Shown here: positions 1 through 13,265 of the stretch, one piece after another
How positions within the stretch are numbered: position 1 is the first letter of the stretch
Layout of the letters: each line of letters begins with the position of its first letter
Source: Diadophis punctatus similis
Taxonomy: Eukaryota; Chordata; Lepidosauria; Squamata; Dipsadidae
Reading direction: 5' to 3'
DNA length: 64,000 nt
Assembly: GCA_023053685.1 (NCBI GenBank)
Contig: JALIGW010000013.1
Coordinates: 12,798,001-12,862,000 of the forward strand
Program-made: the position numbers and the translations under genes
The notes under the pieces: model-generated
Told to the model about the DNA's origin: nothing
The model's database searches: none
What the model saw: only the letters and a program-made list of their open reading frames with translations

Positions 1-510
1 GTGAACCTTTTTTCCCTTGTGTGCCGAAAGTGCACGCGCTATTGCGTGTGCATGCCCATACCCATAATTCAATGCCCACACACACACTACACACCCCTGT
101 GCATGCACACTTGACCTCCGTGCATGCACGCACAACCCCCTCCGCTCCCTGACTCCTGGTAGGCCAGTTTTTCGCCCTCCCCAGGCTCCAGAGGCTTTCT
201 TGGAGCCTGGGGAGGGCGAAAATGGCCTCCCCCGCCCCCCCGGAGGCCAGAAGCAGCCCGTTTCCTGACTTTTGGTGGGCCGGTAGGTCCGTTTTCGCCC
301 TCCCCAGGCTCCAAAGGCTTTCCTTGAGCCTGGGGAGGGGAGAAATGGCTGCCCCCCCCCCCGAGGCCAAAAACGCCCTCCCAGAGCCTCCGCACGAGCG
401 GAAAATCAGCTGGCCAGCGCTGGAGCTGAGCTAGGGCAATGGCTTGCATGCCGGCAGATATGGCTCCGCGTGCCACCTGTGGCACACATGCCATAGGTTC
501 GCCATCACAG
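1..510. mobile_element. hAT MITE, group C, left end cut by the window
   Basis: The right end ggttcgccatcacag matches the inverted form of gtgaacctttttt at base 1, so the first few bases lie outside. The GC-rich interior has repeated ccctccccaggctcca blocks that fold back on each other. Confidence 0.75.
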
Positions 511-1108
511 TCTTAGGGTATTCCGCTCTATTACAAAGGCTATGTAAGGTGAGATTGCCCATTCTTTTGATGACAAAGAAACAACTTTAATATCTGAGAA
601 ATGAGAGCTGGAAAGTGAATAGAGCCTTTTCACCTGATGAGTTTTTTGAAGGGAATTGGAAATGTATTTTTAGAACTACCATTTCCCACTTCAAATGGGC
701 TGAAATTATGCAGTCAGGTTTTTTGTCATCATGGTCAAAGAGAACACATGGGTTTTCTAGAGTCTTTTGTAATCTTGGGGTGGCAAATTGGCCATTCCTG
801 ACTTAAGTAGAATGAAAGACAAAACATCTCCAGCACCATTTTATCAGAATGGAAATGAATTCATCATAGCCATTTTTTTATTCCAGTATTATTCTGTATG
901 ATGTTTAGAAAAAGTCAAATATTCTGGGTATTTTATTATGAACCATAATCCTGGGCAGCTCACAAAAAACATCTTGACAATCATAGTAAAACCTGGGGTT
1001 CCTGGATAAGATAGTGTGTTTAGTTCTCTATTTTTATTGAAATTTAATTTTCAGAAATCTATGCTTTTCACATCTGTGTGTAATGAGGTATATTTTATGC
1101 TATGTACC

Positions 1109-1428
1109 CATGATGGCGAATATATGGCACGCGTAGGTGGCACACAGAGCCCTCTCTCCTGGCACACGCACCATCGTCCCAGGTCAGATCTTTGTGGCGT
1201 TTCTTTCGTGAGCTGTTTTCCTGCAAACGACGAAACAGAAGCTCACGAAAGAAAAAGATTTTACCTCTTGCCGCACTGCTGGTGTTGGGATGCCCCGCCT
1301 CTTGTTGGCCAGCTGGTCTTCAGGTACATGCCCGTGTATGCGCACGTTCATGCACGCGCACCTTTCAGTTTGGGCATGCATGCACATGCAGTTTGGGCGC
1401 TCGGTGTCTAAAAGGTTCGCCATCACTG
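1109..1428. mobile_element. hAT MITE, group C
   Basis: Ends CATGATGGCGAA ... TTCGCCATCACTG. Flanks TATGTACC (1,101-1,108) and TATATACC (1,430-1,437, after one extra c) are a decayed duplication. The interior differs from the 55.4-kb copy. Confidence 0.72.
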
Positions 1429-2517
1429 CTATATACCGTACTTTAATCCTTAGTTATGATTGCTTCTTGTGATGGTGAAATCATGAAAAATATGGTCCAC
1501 AAGAAATATTTGCATATAGGTTGGTTCATGTTTTTCTATAGTAAAAATAATTTGAAATATGTACATTTATTGTATTTCTTTTACTTGACCTTGGTATTTT
1601 CAAATAATTAGCCTCATTAATTCAGTATTGAACATTCAACTTAAAACCCTAATTTCCTTTTTTTTTTGTCTCTTATGTAAGAGTATTATATCAGCTGCTT
1701 ACTTAAGAAATATCTAGCTCTGCATGTACAAGGAAATTTTCAATGGCCCTTGGGAAATGTTTTCCATGTAATATTTCTTTGTTGTACTTCGCCTGGTATC
1801 TGAACATACTGATTACATTTCATTTGTTGCCCTTGAGTTCATTAGTGACACCAAGGACAGCCAAACTTTCACGTGAAGGTTACAGGAGAAATTATATGAG
1901 AAAGTTTTTAAAAATAGGTAAAATAACTAATTCCAAATAGCTTGTTCAATATTTGCTTCATTTAATGCTAAAAAAATGGATCTAGCTAAGGGCATTATTA
2001 TACAGTATGCTTAGAAGTTTCAGGATTTTGCCTTACTGTATTGTTAGTTTGATTAGATATACCCTTTGTAACAGAAGTGGTTCATACAAATTAAAAGCTG
2101 TGGCTTATAAAATAAATAACAAATGTCTAGGTTCGTGCATTACGTTACGTCACAAGCCATGATTAACAAATTGCAGTGGCTAGGTTTGTACAATATTCTA
2201 AACCGAAGCAAATAGCGAGTCTTTTGAAGTCTCCATTCCAAACCTCACTGAAATATACCAAGCTTTTTTTTAACCAATTCTCATATAATTTTGCTAAAAT
2301 ATAGCGATTAAAAATATGGGGAAAAAGAAAAAAAATCTCATAAGGCTTAGGCAATGATGTGGGAAGTTAGAAAAGGCCCTTCCCTCCATGCAACCTTACT
2401 CAGAACTGGCTGATAGATTAGTCTGGCTGTGTTGCTTATGGGAAGCCTGACTTCAATCCAGAGAAAAAATGGCTGGGCCTCCAGTGGCATTTATCATTCA
2501 TATTTGTTGCCTTATAG

Positions 2518-2650
2518 CAGGGGTCTCTAACCTTGGCAACTTTAAGACTTGGACTTCAATTCCCAGAATTCCTCAGCCAGCAAAGCTGGCTGAGGAACTC
2601 TGGAAGTTGAAGTCCACAAGTCTTAAAGTTGCCAAGATTAGAGACCCCTG
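2518..2650. mobile_element. Palindromic hAT MITE, group A
   Basis: Two long arms (CAGGGGTCTCTAACCTTGGC ... GGTTAGAGACCCCTG) make the 133-bp element almost one hairpin. It is flanked by a perfect 8-bp duplication, CCTTATAG (2,510-2,517 and 2,651-2,658), the hallmark of hAT transposition. The arm phrase acttcaa-tcccagaatt is shared by all group A copies. Confidence 0.88.
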
Positions 2651-2924
2651 CCTTATAGTACCCTTCCAGGTTCTGGATGGCCAACATTCAGGAGACTGAG
2701 ACTATGTTTTGAGCCTAAGATTTGTCACTCACCTTTAATAAAGCTTCTTATCTAGCACCTCACCACTTAAGGTAACTTTCATTTTCAAAAACTAGGACCA
2801 TCGTGGTGACTTAAAGCAAACCAGACAAAAAAGTTGTGTGAAGAGTTCTTTGATATATGGGTTCTTTGATGTTGAAGTGGTATGATCAGCTGAGAGGAAA
2901 GCTGTAGTGTCTATTTGCAGAACT

Positions 2925-3236
2925 ATTTCCAAACTCGACTGCAGAAAATACGACTTCAGCAACAGAGTGATCAATGCCTGGAATGTGCTACCTGACTCTG
3001 TGGTTTCTTCCCCAAACCCCAAAAACTTTAACCTTAGACTGTCCACAGTTGACCTCACCCCATTCCTAAGAGGTCTGTAAGGGGCGTGCATAAGCACACC
3101 ACTATGCCTACCGTCCCTGTCCTACTGTCCTATTGCCTAATTTACCTGTACCTACTTTGCTAATGTTCGTGTTTATACCAATATCTACTAACTTGTACAT
3201 GTTTGACAAACAAATAAAATAAATAAAATAAATAAG
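2925..3236 (+). mobile_element. CR1/L2-group LINE (second subfamily) 3' end
   Basis: It encodes the end of a reverse transcriptase (SKLDC-KYDFSNRVINAWN-LPDSVVSS), then a 3' UTR ending gtttgacaaacaaataaaat and a short (AAAT)n tail. Nearly the same sequence occurs at 31,826-32,214 (+) and, reversed, at 25,391-25,875 and 38,256-39,080. Confidence 0.75.
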
Positions 3237-4599
3237 GTTTTCTACAGGGAGATTTTGCTAATGGAATTGAGACACCAAATACAGACATTTATATTTTCTA
3301 TTGCTGTTCACCTTCAATAAAACTACATATATGTGCTCGTGCACAAACACACATGCACATGAGAGAATATATTATGACTGATTTCAAAAACAATTTTCAT
3401 ACTGTTTTAATTGTACTGTTAGCATCTTAAGGAAGTCTGGGAGTTTGTGAGTAAAGGATACATGCTTTAAATATATCTGCAGTTTTGAATCCCACATTTT
3501 AAGTCAAGGGGCTAAAAACATTCTGCAGCTCTTCTTTTTACTAAACAATATACAGCCAAGAAAGCAAACTGATGGATCATTGAACAACTCAACCCAGAGT
3601 TCTCAGTCAAGACACAAATAACCAGCCTCATGTTATCCTACTTGAGATACATGATGCTAAAACCCAGCTCTCTGGAAAAGGCTATGATGCTGGGGAAAGG
3701 GGAAGGAATGAAGGGGATAACCAGCAGCAAGGTGAATAGACTACGTTATAGTCGTGGAATTTCTGTCAATAAATGAAGGGGTCATTGGCTGAAACATGTG
3801 ATCACACTGTTTAGCAACAGCCATTCCAGTAGTTCTATTGTGGTCATCACAACTTACACTTCTGCTACCTTGCCGCGCTTTCCTCCACTTCAGCTTCCCC
3901 CACCCACTTATCTCCCACTCCATCTCTGCCCCTTAAGCTACCCTGAATTCTGGAGCCATCTTCACCTGTCACCTCCCCCCCTCACAGCTGACTGCAGTCT
4001 TCTTCCACTGTTCTGAGTACAATGGGACATTTAGGCACCGACCCTTGGCTACGCCCACTTTGTCACCCGTCTCAGCCGATTCAAAGCCAGCTTTCCTCCT
4101 CTGCTGGCCCTCCCCCAGACATTGTGCACTGCCAATGGTCCCCTGGCCCTCTGCCTCCTGCACTTCATCCCTGCCCATTCACCCAGGCACTGTTTGTCCC
4201 TGGTATTTTGCTGCACGGGACAAATATCCCCCATCCAATCAGGTGGCGGGTAGAAACAATGGTGCTGCAGGGGCAGTGTGCAATTGACGGTGGGAGGGAT
4301 GATCACAGGGGCTGTGGGGGGGCAGCATGCAATGCAAATTTGTTAAATCCCCGAGGCTGCTCCCCAAGCTTTTTTTTAAAGGGGCTGCACTTTCAGACCA
4401 ATTGGATGGCTCAAGAACTGTGGTTCTGACAGGTCGTGCAGAGGGGGGGGGGACGGGCTCAAGTTATAAAAAGAAGGTGTCGGAAAAGACAAAGCTGCAG
4501 CACGAAAGCAACCTGCTGCTCCTGGCTGCAAGGATCTGTGGGAGAAGAAAGCGTGTTCTGGAGAAAGAGAAGAATGGAATGGAAATTGTGCATGTGGGG

Positions 4600-4833
4600 C
4601 AGTGGTGAAATCCAATTTTTTTACTACCTGTTCTGTGGGCGTGGCTTGGTGGGCATGGTGTGGCTTGGTGGGCGTGGCTTGGTGGGCGTGGCAGGGGAAG
4701 GATCCTGCAAAATCCCCATTTCCATCCCACTCTGGGGCCAGCCAGAGATGGTATTTGCTGGTTCTCCGAAGTACTCAAAATTTCCGCTACCGGTTCTCCA
4801 GAACCTATCAGAACTTGCTGGATTTCACCCCTG
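4600..4833. mobile_element. hAT MITE, group B
   Basis: Ends CAGTGGTGAAATCCA ... GGATTTCACCCCTG. The 8-bp duplication is ATGTGGGG/ATATGGGG (4,592-4,599 and 4,834-4,841), one mismatch. Inside is a minisatellite-like ggcttggtgggcgtggc run (about 4,639-4,692). Confidence 0.82.
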
Positions 4834-5032
4834 ATATGGGGCATTTGTGCTTAAGTGTGTTAAACCAATGCAATGTTTACATAGTGCTACCTGCATGTTA
4901 CCTGCACTCTTCCAATTGACTTTGGACCATTACTTTATCTCACCACATTGTTTCATAAGGGAGATTTGAGTGGAAAAAATAATATTCCTAGAGGATGGAG
5001 GGTGATTTACATTGCACTTGTGCAAAAGAGAT

Positions 5033-5243
<211 letters not shown>

Positions 5244-6199
5244 GCATCCTGCAAAAAACCAGTCACTTCTCCCTCTGAATCAACCAACCAGTGCAGATAA
5301 TCAAGGATATGCCCTGATTGGGTTCTGACCTTGCTTGCTGCCATGAAGAACATGAATTTCCTTACTCCCTTCTATACCAAAGGGAAAGAAAATAGATTGC
5401 TAGTGCAACCTTAATCTATCGTTTCAGCACGTTAGGTATATTAGGCTAGTTGGTTGCAAAGGTATCTTGCATCATAATAATAAACCAAATTTTATTATTA
5501 CACTCACTGATCAATATTACAACTATTAATAGTAACAGATCTAGAAGTATATGGGTACAAAAAGTAAAGTAACATAAGATAGGGAACAAATAACCACAGA
5601 GTCAGATATAGAGAATTTGGCTACATAGATATACATAGGAGAGACAATCACCCCCAAATCTGAGTCAGATATTAGCTGCTAGTGAATTCTGCTTGCTCTT
5701 ACAAAAAAATTTGGCTGTAGAAATTTACCAGTGACTTGGCTAAAGAAAAGATGAAGGATGTAATATCAATTTTAATTGAATAAGTAAACCATTGTTGAGG
5801 CATTGTTATTACAGGTATTTGTATTCTATAAAAAGTCCCCCTCTATTTAAAAAACATACAGCAAAGTTGCTGTTCCAACATCACAAGGGCCTAATATTTT
5901 CTGCATACCAAGGATGAAATCTGCCCTTGGGAACTGCTGAGGGCATTGTATTTGAAAGGGAAAACATGAAAACTTCAATCTTTAAGTATAGTAAGCTGAT
6001 TAACTAGCTGGTTGTAAACTATTCAATGTGTTTGGGTATTCTTCCTCATTCTGTTTGCAATTTATTTTGGAATCTTTTGGAGCTCAAGGTCAATGGCCCT
6101 TCAGGGGAGCAATTTATCCTTAATTGCCTATGTCTATGGTTATATCAAGGGTTAGTGGCTTACCCTTTGTGGTGCCCACATACAGGTACTGAATGTAAA

Positions 6200-7110
6200 A
6201 TAGTAAGTTGTTGTATAAAGTTAAAATGTGGTTAAAAGGAACTGTTTAAACAAGTAAGTATAGAGCCAAACAGCTTTTAAAATGTATGGTAAGTAGAAAA
6301 GGGAGGTATTTATCTCAGTGCTCCAGAAGGGAGGGGGGATAGATGACATCATAAGAGACAGCCAATCGGACCATAGATAGCAGGGCCAGGAACTATAAAA
6401 GGCCTGGTGTGAAGAGCTGAGGGAAGCTCTGTTATGTGGTAAATTCCATGAGGGAAGGTTTAGTGTGAAGAGCTGGAGAGCTCTCTGTTATGTGGTAACT
6501 TCCAGGAAAGAAGGTGTAGTGAGAAGAGCTGAGAAGAGCTCAGTCTGTGTGTTTTGTGTAACTTCCATGAGGGAAGATTTATAGAGAATCTCTGCCTGAG
6601 TGTAACTGTCCAAGAGGGAAGTTGACAGGAGAGAAAAAATAGGCCCTAGGCAGTTCTGTGGGAAGCAGGAGCCAGGGTCAGGGAACAAGATTGATTGATA
6701 TATATTGAGTAATTTGTAGATAGAGATAAATGGTGAAACGTGCTCTTATCTATAGGCCTAGAAACAAAGAAGAATTGGATTCGCTTAGATTTAGTCAGGA
6801 AAGCAAAGAGAGTCTCTGAGGGGAAGAAAAGAAAAAGAAAGAATTAAGTAGCTGGTGGCTGTAACAAATTCACTTGACAATTACTGAGAAGTTGTATTTA
6901 AATAAACTGTTTACTAGTTTGTTTAAGAAACATGTCAACGTCTTTCTGTTTATCTCATAAAGCAAATCTTAAACAATCCTGCAGAGCTTGGAGATATTGT
7001 AAAAGTAAAAGCAAGCCTCTAAAGAGAGAGAAAAGTGAAACAGAGGGTGCAACCCTTGGTCAGGAGGTATAAGAAAAGAAAATTAAACACAAATCACTAC
7101 CAAGACATGT
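6200..7110 (+). repeat. LTR-like promoter/polyA unit, probable solo LTR
   Basis: A TATA box (TATAAAA at 6,394-6,400) stands about 500 bp before an AATAAA signal (6,901-6,906) in otherwise non-coding sequence, as in the LTR of a retroelement. Between them lies a 56-bp tandem repeat. I could not define the ends or find a primer site. An unspliced pol II transcription unit is the alternative. Confidence 0.4.
6405..6630 (+). repeat. 56-bp tandem repeat, about four units
   Basis: The phrases gaagagctg, ctctgttatgtggtaa and ttccatgagggaag recur at 6,411, 6,467 and 6,523, with a weaker fourth copy from about 6,579. The period is an even 56 bp. The array begins directly after the TATA box, where the transcript leader would start. 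Confidence 0.75.
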
Positions 7111-10100
7111 AAAGCAATAGACATGACTGGAAGGGGACGGGTGCATCCTCGCACCCTTGTATAGGAAATAACAGTTTTAACCCAGAATTGAAATAAGCCG
7201 GACCCTAGCCTCAACCATGTTTAAAAGCACTTTGACACAGAGACCTGTGATTAGGTACACAATGATTCATCTGCTTGGTTTCCTCAGACATGCATGTGGA
7301 ATGGCCTTGTATGTGGTATAACTGAGGGCCAGGATTAACTAAATCCCATATAAGAAGTATGGTGGCATCAAATTGCTTTATTGTGATTAGCATATATTAT
7401 GCTTCTTGGGGGGTGGAATGAAAAAGATTAGCTCTTGTACCCCTTCGGGCCTTCTGCCTAATATCAAAATATAAGGATACTGCATCGTCCTGCAATGTGG
7501 AAAAAAAAACCTGCTAGTATTTGAAATATATCATTTGCTCAATCCTGTATCCATCAATATTTCAAACTATATTTAGGCTTTCCACAAAGACTATCATCTT
7601 CATCAAGATAAACTACAGCAAGATGATCAAAACTTTGAATAGCTTTTTAACCCTTTTGGTGACAGCAGAATAGCACCCAGCAGCATTGTTAGATGTTTCT
7701 TCTCTAATCTGTGGGCAGTGAATGATGCTTCACTTTAATGTTCCACTATAGAACAGATCCAGAAGTTGATTCTTGTCATGACAGAGTAAAAGTCTTGTCA
7801 TAAAATGAAATGTGAAGATTTTTTGCATAGTTTGATGGACATGTGGTATCTACTGCCCCCTGGTGCTAAGCTCTGGGATAACTGCAGGCCGGAAATCTAA
7901 GCATAGAGAAATAAAGGTATTTTTTATTTTGGTCAACGCTCAAATAAATAAAAAAAGTACGGAAAGAGACAAATAGAAATATTAAGATTACATAAAATAT
8001 TAAGATTACATAATACAAAAGCATAATGAAACAAAAACCATTACATGATAGTTCCTAACACTAACAGAATCTTAGCAGTATAATATTAATCTATGATCTA
8101 TGATAACTTCAGCATTATTGATCTGCAAAAGAGTTTTTTTAATCACTCCTGGACCAATTTTTTCCTTCTTTCCATTGTGGCAAGATGATGGAAGGTTTCA
8201 AATATTTTAAAAGAAACTTTGCAAGGTGCTTGTCTGATTTTCCAGCATGTTTACATAAAATGGGTAAATAGGATTAGCTGGAATGATCCTGTAAAATGTA
8301 TAATTTAGTAAAAACATGATTGTTTTTATCTCAATGCCACATGAACATATATGCTCAGTTAATGAAATTTTAGCATACCTGTCTTGCAGCACTGCAAAGG
8401 GAATGATACTACTCTAGTTTTAAAGAATGTTTTCTTTAGCTTGGAAAAAATAAGAGAGTAAATAATTTGCTGGTTTCCATTTGATAACCCAGGTTCTGTT
8501 ATTCTGGGACAGCCTGTTTCCTTAATCTAATGTTCCATATCATTCATTCTTTGGATGACCATTTTTTTAGTCTGGTTGTACCCCAATGACATTAAAAATG
8601 ATGCTGAGGTTTATTGTTTAGCACACATGAATCATCTCCCGATTATAAAGGTAAAATGTTATTTCATGAATTGGTAGCTGAAACCACGGTTTCTAATTTT
8701 GACTTAATATCATCAAGATTGCTTATTATATTTATTTTATGTTCTGAAAAGGATGAAAAGGATCTATAATAAGTCACTTTTTTCTCCTTGAAAGTCTTGG
8801 AGGTTATTCATTTTTGACTTATTACATGGGGCAGCCTCAGCAAGTGGGGGCATTATTTCACACTCCCGCTCCATCTGACATTCTTCCCAAGGTTTAGCAA
8901 AGGGCAAACCCAGCTATCTTAACAGAGTTCATTGTCACAATGAGAAAGATCTGAAAATCAGGTAGAAACTGTCTGAGTCTTAAGAGCATTTGAGGCACAG
9001 CCCCAATTGTTGAAAAGGGAGTATTAGTCTGTTAAAGCCAGGGAGAATAGCGAGCCCTATTATCACAGTTGTTTCACTTGCATTTGTTTATTCATAACAA
9101 AGAGATGTAATACCATTGTCAATATAAGTATTTATTTTATCTTATATGCCACACTAGTTGTTTTGCTGTCCTTTTCAGAGCTAGAGGTCTTTTTTCCATT
9201 AAGGTTTTTAATTCCTCTGGCTTTCTTTTGGCACCTTACAGCCATGCAAAAATAGTTATTTCTGTGTGGGCAGCAAGCAAGTTTTTTTTTTTTTAATTTG
9301 CAACCAAGGACAAATCTGTACAGCATTCTGACCAGCTACTGGCTGCTTCATCTTTTCCATTCTCTATTTCCATTCCAATTTCTTTTCCTTCACTTTCCTT
9401 GATGATAGAAAGTTGTCAGTGTCCCAGGTTAGTAACTAATACTATTTGTTAACTGTAAATATAACAGGCAAGAGAAACAAAATTTCCCCTTGGTATTCAA
9501 GGAGTGTTGCATTTTTGGATGCTTATCAATTTTCTTTGGTTTGGAATTCATTTTGTGGTGTTTCTTAAATATCTTCCAGGAACAGTCTTTCTCATGTTGT
9601 GAGTCTTAAGCTTAACAATAATTTTATGGCTGATTGTGCTTCCCATTCGGTTTCCACTTTTCAGAAATTCCTGCACTCACTAGGCTCCTTAATTAAAACT
9701 TGGGGAGCTTGGATTGAAGTTTAGATTTCACAATAAATATCTCCCACAGGACAGCATTCTGAACGTATTAGAAGAAAGTGAGAACAGAGTAGGAAAAGCA
9801 ACTGGGCTGTTATTTTAGCTAGATGAGGGTTCTTGAGGAACTTGACCGAAAAGCTGCCTCTCCTTCTCCTTCTTCACCCTCCCAAAAGAGGCAAACACCC
9901 TTAGTTATCCAATAAAACATGATGTTGTGCTTTTACAAGAAACTTAATTGCTGAACATCATAATACAAAATGTTTAACAGTCAATTTCCATGCAGAAACT
10001 TTGAGCTAAGGAAGATCATTTCTTATCTTCAACCAACTTTATGTATTCACTCACAGTTTAAGGCAATGTACACAACGTTCCTTTCTCCTATGTGTGCCAT

Positions 10101-11050
10101 AAGAGCAACCCTGTAAGGTAGGGGTGGACCGGTTGAGTTTAGGACCAGGTAGCTTCCATGACTGAGGATGGACTACCGGTAGTTCCATTCAAGAGGCTTG
10201 CATTGACAGTGTAAACATTGCTTTCATTTGCTGATAAATGTTCCTCTACCCCTGCCAATCAGCATTAATAGGTTTTGCCAAGAGTTTACCTGCATATGTC
10301 TGTAATTTTAAGTGGGGATTTTCATGCTTGAGGAAGACCAACAGATATAATTCTCTGTCTACAATTCAAGATTGGGAAAACTTATTTTTTCCAGAGGATT
10401 AGCATGGACTACAATTGTGTGCCATTGGTATTTCTTATATACAATTTATGTATTGGGACTGCTATGTTTGATTCAAATTTGACATGAATTGGTATTGAAC
10501 ATCACTTTATTATAATTTTATATAATGATGTTGTAAGTTGCTGTGGATCTAGAAGATGTGGCAGCATACTAAATAAACCAACAAATATTCAAGTAGTTTC
10601 CTTCAGATGACAGTGAAATTACTTCCTTAGTAGTCCATCAGTCCCAAAACACAAAAATATAACTATGCAGGGATCTCGTAGAAATAAATTAAATTAAATT
10701 AAATTAAATCTCTTTGGTGCAATATTTTACAATCAAGAAGTTTGTATTTTAAATGGTGCAGTTAGTATGGCTTTATTTGGAGCAATTACACATTGGATAA
10801 GGACTAAGCTGAATGCTGCAAACCGACATAGCATATCTTGTTTCTTATTGAACTCAATGCTCAGGTTCCTAGTTGAGGGGTGTTAAAATAGCCAGGTACA
10901 AATGGAATGAACATTGAGAAGTATTTTTCAGAAATTACTTCTGTAGCTTCTAGTTTGATCAAATTTAGAAGCCAAAATCAATCCTTATTAATATGCTCTT
11001 GCAAGTATAACTTTCATTTCCATGGATTAAAACTCTGGTTTGACCACTGG
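7110..11050. other. Intergenic, no gene seen
   Basis: AT-rich unique-looking sequence. I see no exon with splice sites and a family signature, no RNA gene and no clear recent transposon. Old decayed repeats may be hidden. Short open frames here have no recognisable motif. Confidence 0.6.
10684..10709 (+). repeat. (TTAAA)5 short tandem repeat
   Basis: Five pentamer units with no obvious element attached. Confidence 0.85.
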
Positions 11051-11052
11051 TT

Positions 11053-11219
11053 GGAAAGGGAAGGGAAGGGAAGGGAAGGGAAGGAAAGGAAAGGAAAGGA
11101 AAGGAAAGGAAAGGAAAGGAAAGGAAAGGAAAGGAAAGGAAAGGAAAGGAAAGGAAAGGAAAGAAGGAAAGGAAAGGAAAGGAAAGGAAAGGAAAGGAAA
11201 GGAAAGGAAAGAAGGAAAG
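11053..11219 (+). repeat. (GGGAA)n/(GGAAA)n purine tract
   Basis: About 167 bp of pure purine on the + strand, mostly GGAAA pentamers with two slips to GAAGGAAA. Long mirror-like polypurine of this kind can form triplex DNA. Confidence 0.93.
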
Positions 11220-11539
11220 GATTATAAATCTATATTAGAAGATGACAGGAGCATTTAAAAGCAGGTATGTGCAAAATATTCAGTTCCAAAAATAGAATGT
11301 TTTGGAGAATTCCAGAACATTCTGCTTTTTCTCTAGAACATTCCACGCAGATATGGTTTGGTAGTTTTCCAAAAATGTATCTTTTGCTACAAAAAACACC
11401 GCCTGAATGCAAGTGGTATGCAGCAGATCCTGGGGAAAACACACACATAATTTGACTATATATTTTAAAATAAATTAATATGTAAATTTGTTCTCCTACC
11501 CACCCACCCACAGCTGCAGAATCAAGTTAGGCATTTTTA

Positions 11540-11580
11540 AAATTTTTGACACACCAAGCCCAAAAGGTTTGCCATCATTG
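11540..11580. mobile_element. hAT MITE group C, terminal fragment
   Basis: The phrase aaaggtttgccatcattg is the degraded right end of a group C element. The left part is gone. Confidence 0.45.
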
Positions 11581-11600
11581 TCCTAAGACCTCAACCAGCT

Positions 11601-11848
11601 AATAGCAATAGCAATAGCACTTAGACTTATAGTGCTTTATAGTGCTTTACAGCTCACTCTAAGCGGTTTTACAGAGTCAGCATATTGCCCCCAACAATCT
11701 GGGTTCTCATTTTACCCACCTTGGAAGGATGGACGGCTGAGTCAACCTTGAGTCTGGTGGCATTTGAACTGCCAAATTGCAGGCAGCCGGTAGCCAGCAG
11801 AAGTGGCCTGCAGTACTGCACTCTAACCACTGCGCCACCAAGGCACCC
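11601..11848 (-). mobile_element. Sauria-type tRNA-derived SINE
   Basis: On the reverse strand it has a tRNA-like head (GCGCAGTGGTTAGAGTGCAG with a B-box-like GGCAGTTCAAATGCC), a body (GGTTGACTCAGCC, GGGGGCAATATGCTGA) and the tail AAACCGCTTAGAG with a TGCTATTGCTATT repeat. It belongs to the subfamily with a GCCTGCAATTTGGCAG head. Confidence 0.85.
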
Positions 11849-12551
11849 AAAGCTAAGGGGTGGAAAGACATTTGTCTAGGAGTCATTGAGTTCACTTAAG
11901 AATAAAATGGACTGGTGAGGTCCAATATCAGTTTCAACTTACATTTACAAGTCTACTTGCATTCTTAACACTGGGATTTGGCACATTATAATCCTCACCT
12001 TTAAGGAGAAGAAAGATCATAAATCAGTCTCTTAAACAGAAGTAGCGAGTATTTGTATTGAAAATAGCACGCTGGTTGGATGTTTAGAAAGCATTCTGGC
12101 AAATAATCAGAATGGCTTTAGAGCTGGATGATCAACAATGTTTGCTATTACATTAGTTTGTGGGAAAATACACCCATAAATCAAAGTCAATCCCATTTCT
12201 ATTGTTTGTAGATTTCAAATGAGCCTTTGAATTAGTCTTCAGGAAGACTCTGACACAAGCTTAAGATCTCTTTGATAAAACATTGTCTACACAAATATAT
12301 ACATACCATAAACGCAGGACAATAGAACTCTGAGAGCAAGACTCAGCACAGAAGAATACTTGTTGGTAGAGATAGTGACTAAAGCACAGAAGTATTCGTG
12401 TTCAACAACTATGTATAAGCGACTCACAGGAACTGTTACTGAGTTACTGTGAGAAGTGCCTTATTTCAGAAATGTTGGGATGCTGTCCTTTTAGCTTCAC
12501 ACATGCAGTGACTTTGAAATAGTCATTGGAGAAGAATACGTCCATGCTTTA

Positions 12552-12618
12552 CCTGATATTCCCGGGAGTTGGGCGGCATAGAAATCCATTTAAATAAAAT
12601 AAATAAATAAATAAAATA
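12552..12618 (+). mobile_element. CR1-L3 3' end fragment
   Basis: A degraded tail (gttgggcggcatagaaatcc) is followed by a short AAAT/AAATA run. Only the last few dozen bases of the LINE remain. Confidence 0.6.
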
Positions 12619-12719
12619 TTCCATACTACAATTAGTAACTCTAACCGTGTTGATTTTTTTCCTCTGGTGGTGAGGGCAGTGCAGTGTAATCGGGATTAAC
12701 TTGTGCCATGTTGACTGAA

Positions 12720-13265
12720 TATAGATTTTTTATATATTTTTTATTGTTTTTCAACTTCAAACATCATAATATCATAATACAGATCTACACCTATTCACAT
12801 CTATTATTTTTGCTTATACAAAACTTATACAATATTTCCACATATTTACAATTTTCTTTTTCATCCAACCTTATTTCTTAGTCCTTTATCTTTTCTGACC
12901 CATTCGTACCATTTTGACCATACTTCATAGTAGTCTGACTTATTTTGATCTTTGAGTTCAATAGTCAATCTGTCCATTTCTGCACATTTGTAAATTTTGT
13001 CCAATAATATTTGGCTGTTCTTCCAATATTGCGCATACGCAATTCTTGCCGCTGTGATAATATGTAGTATCAAATATTGTATATTCCTGGGATGTTGCTT
13101 TTTTATAATTCCTAATAGAAAAAGTTCTGGGGTGTGTTCCACTGTTCTTCCTGTGATGTCGCTTAGCCATTTATGTACTTTGTTCCAGTAACCTCTCGCT
13201 TGACTGTGTACATATTTTTAAGCTCTTCTAGAGAAGCATGGATAAAACTGAGGTAAGCTCTGTGT
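12720..13265 (-). mobile_element. L1 LINE ORF2 C-terminal and 3' fragment
   Basis: On the reverse strand, two overlapping frames give the end of an L1 ORF2 protein: FLLGIIKK, then ILHIITAARIAYAQYWKN, and later WYEWVRKD. The ITAAR-AYA-YWK motif is typical of the L1 C-terminus. A frame change near 13,100 and stops show that it is dead. Confidence 0.65.

Noticed and set aside
87..494. Open frames with glycine- and proline-rich translations
   Set aside because: They are inside a GC-rich group C MITE; the same artefact recurs at 55.4-55.8 kb.
11290..11350. Clustered gaacattc/agaatgtt motifs resembling heat-shock elements
   Set aside because: There is no gene nearby and the spacing is irregular; probably chance in AT-rich sequence.
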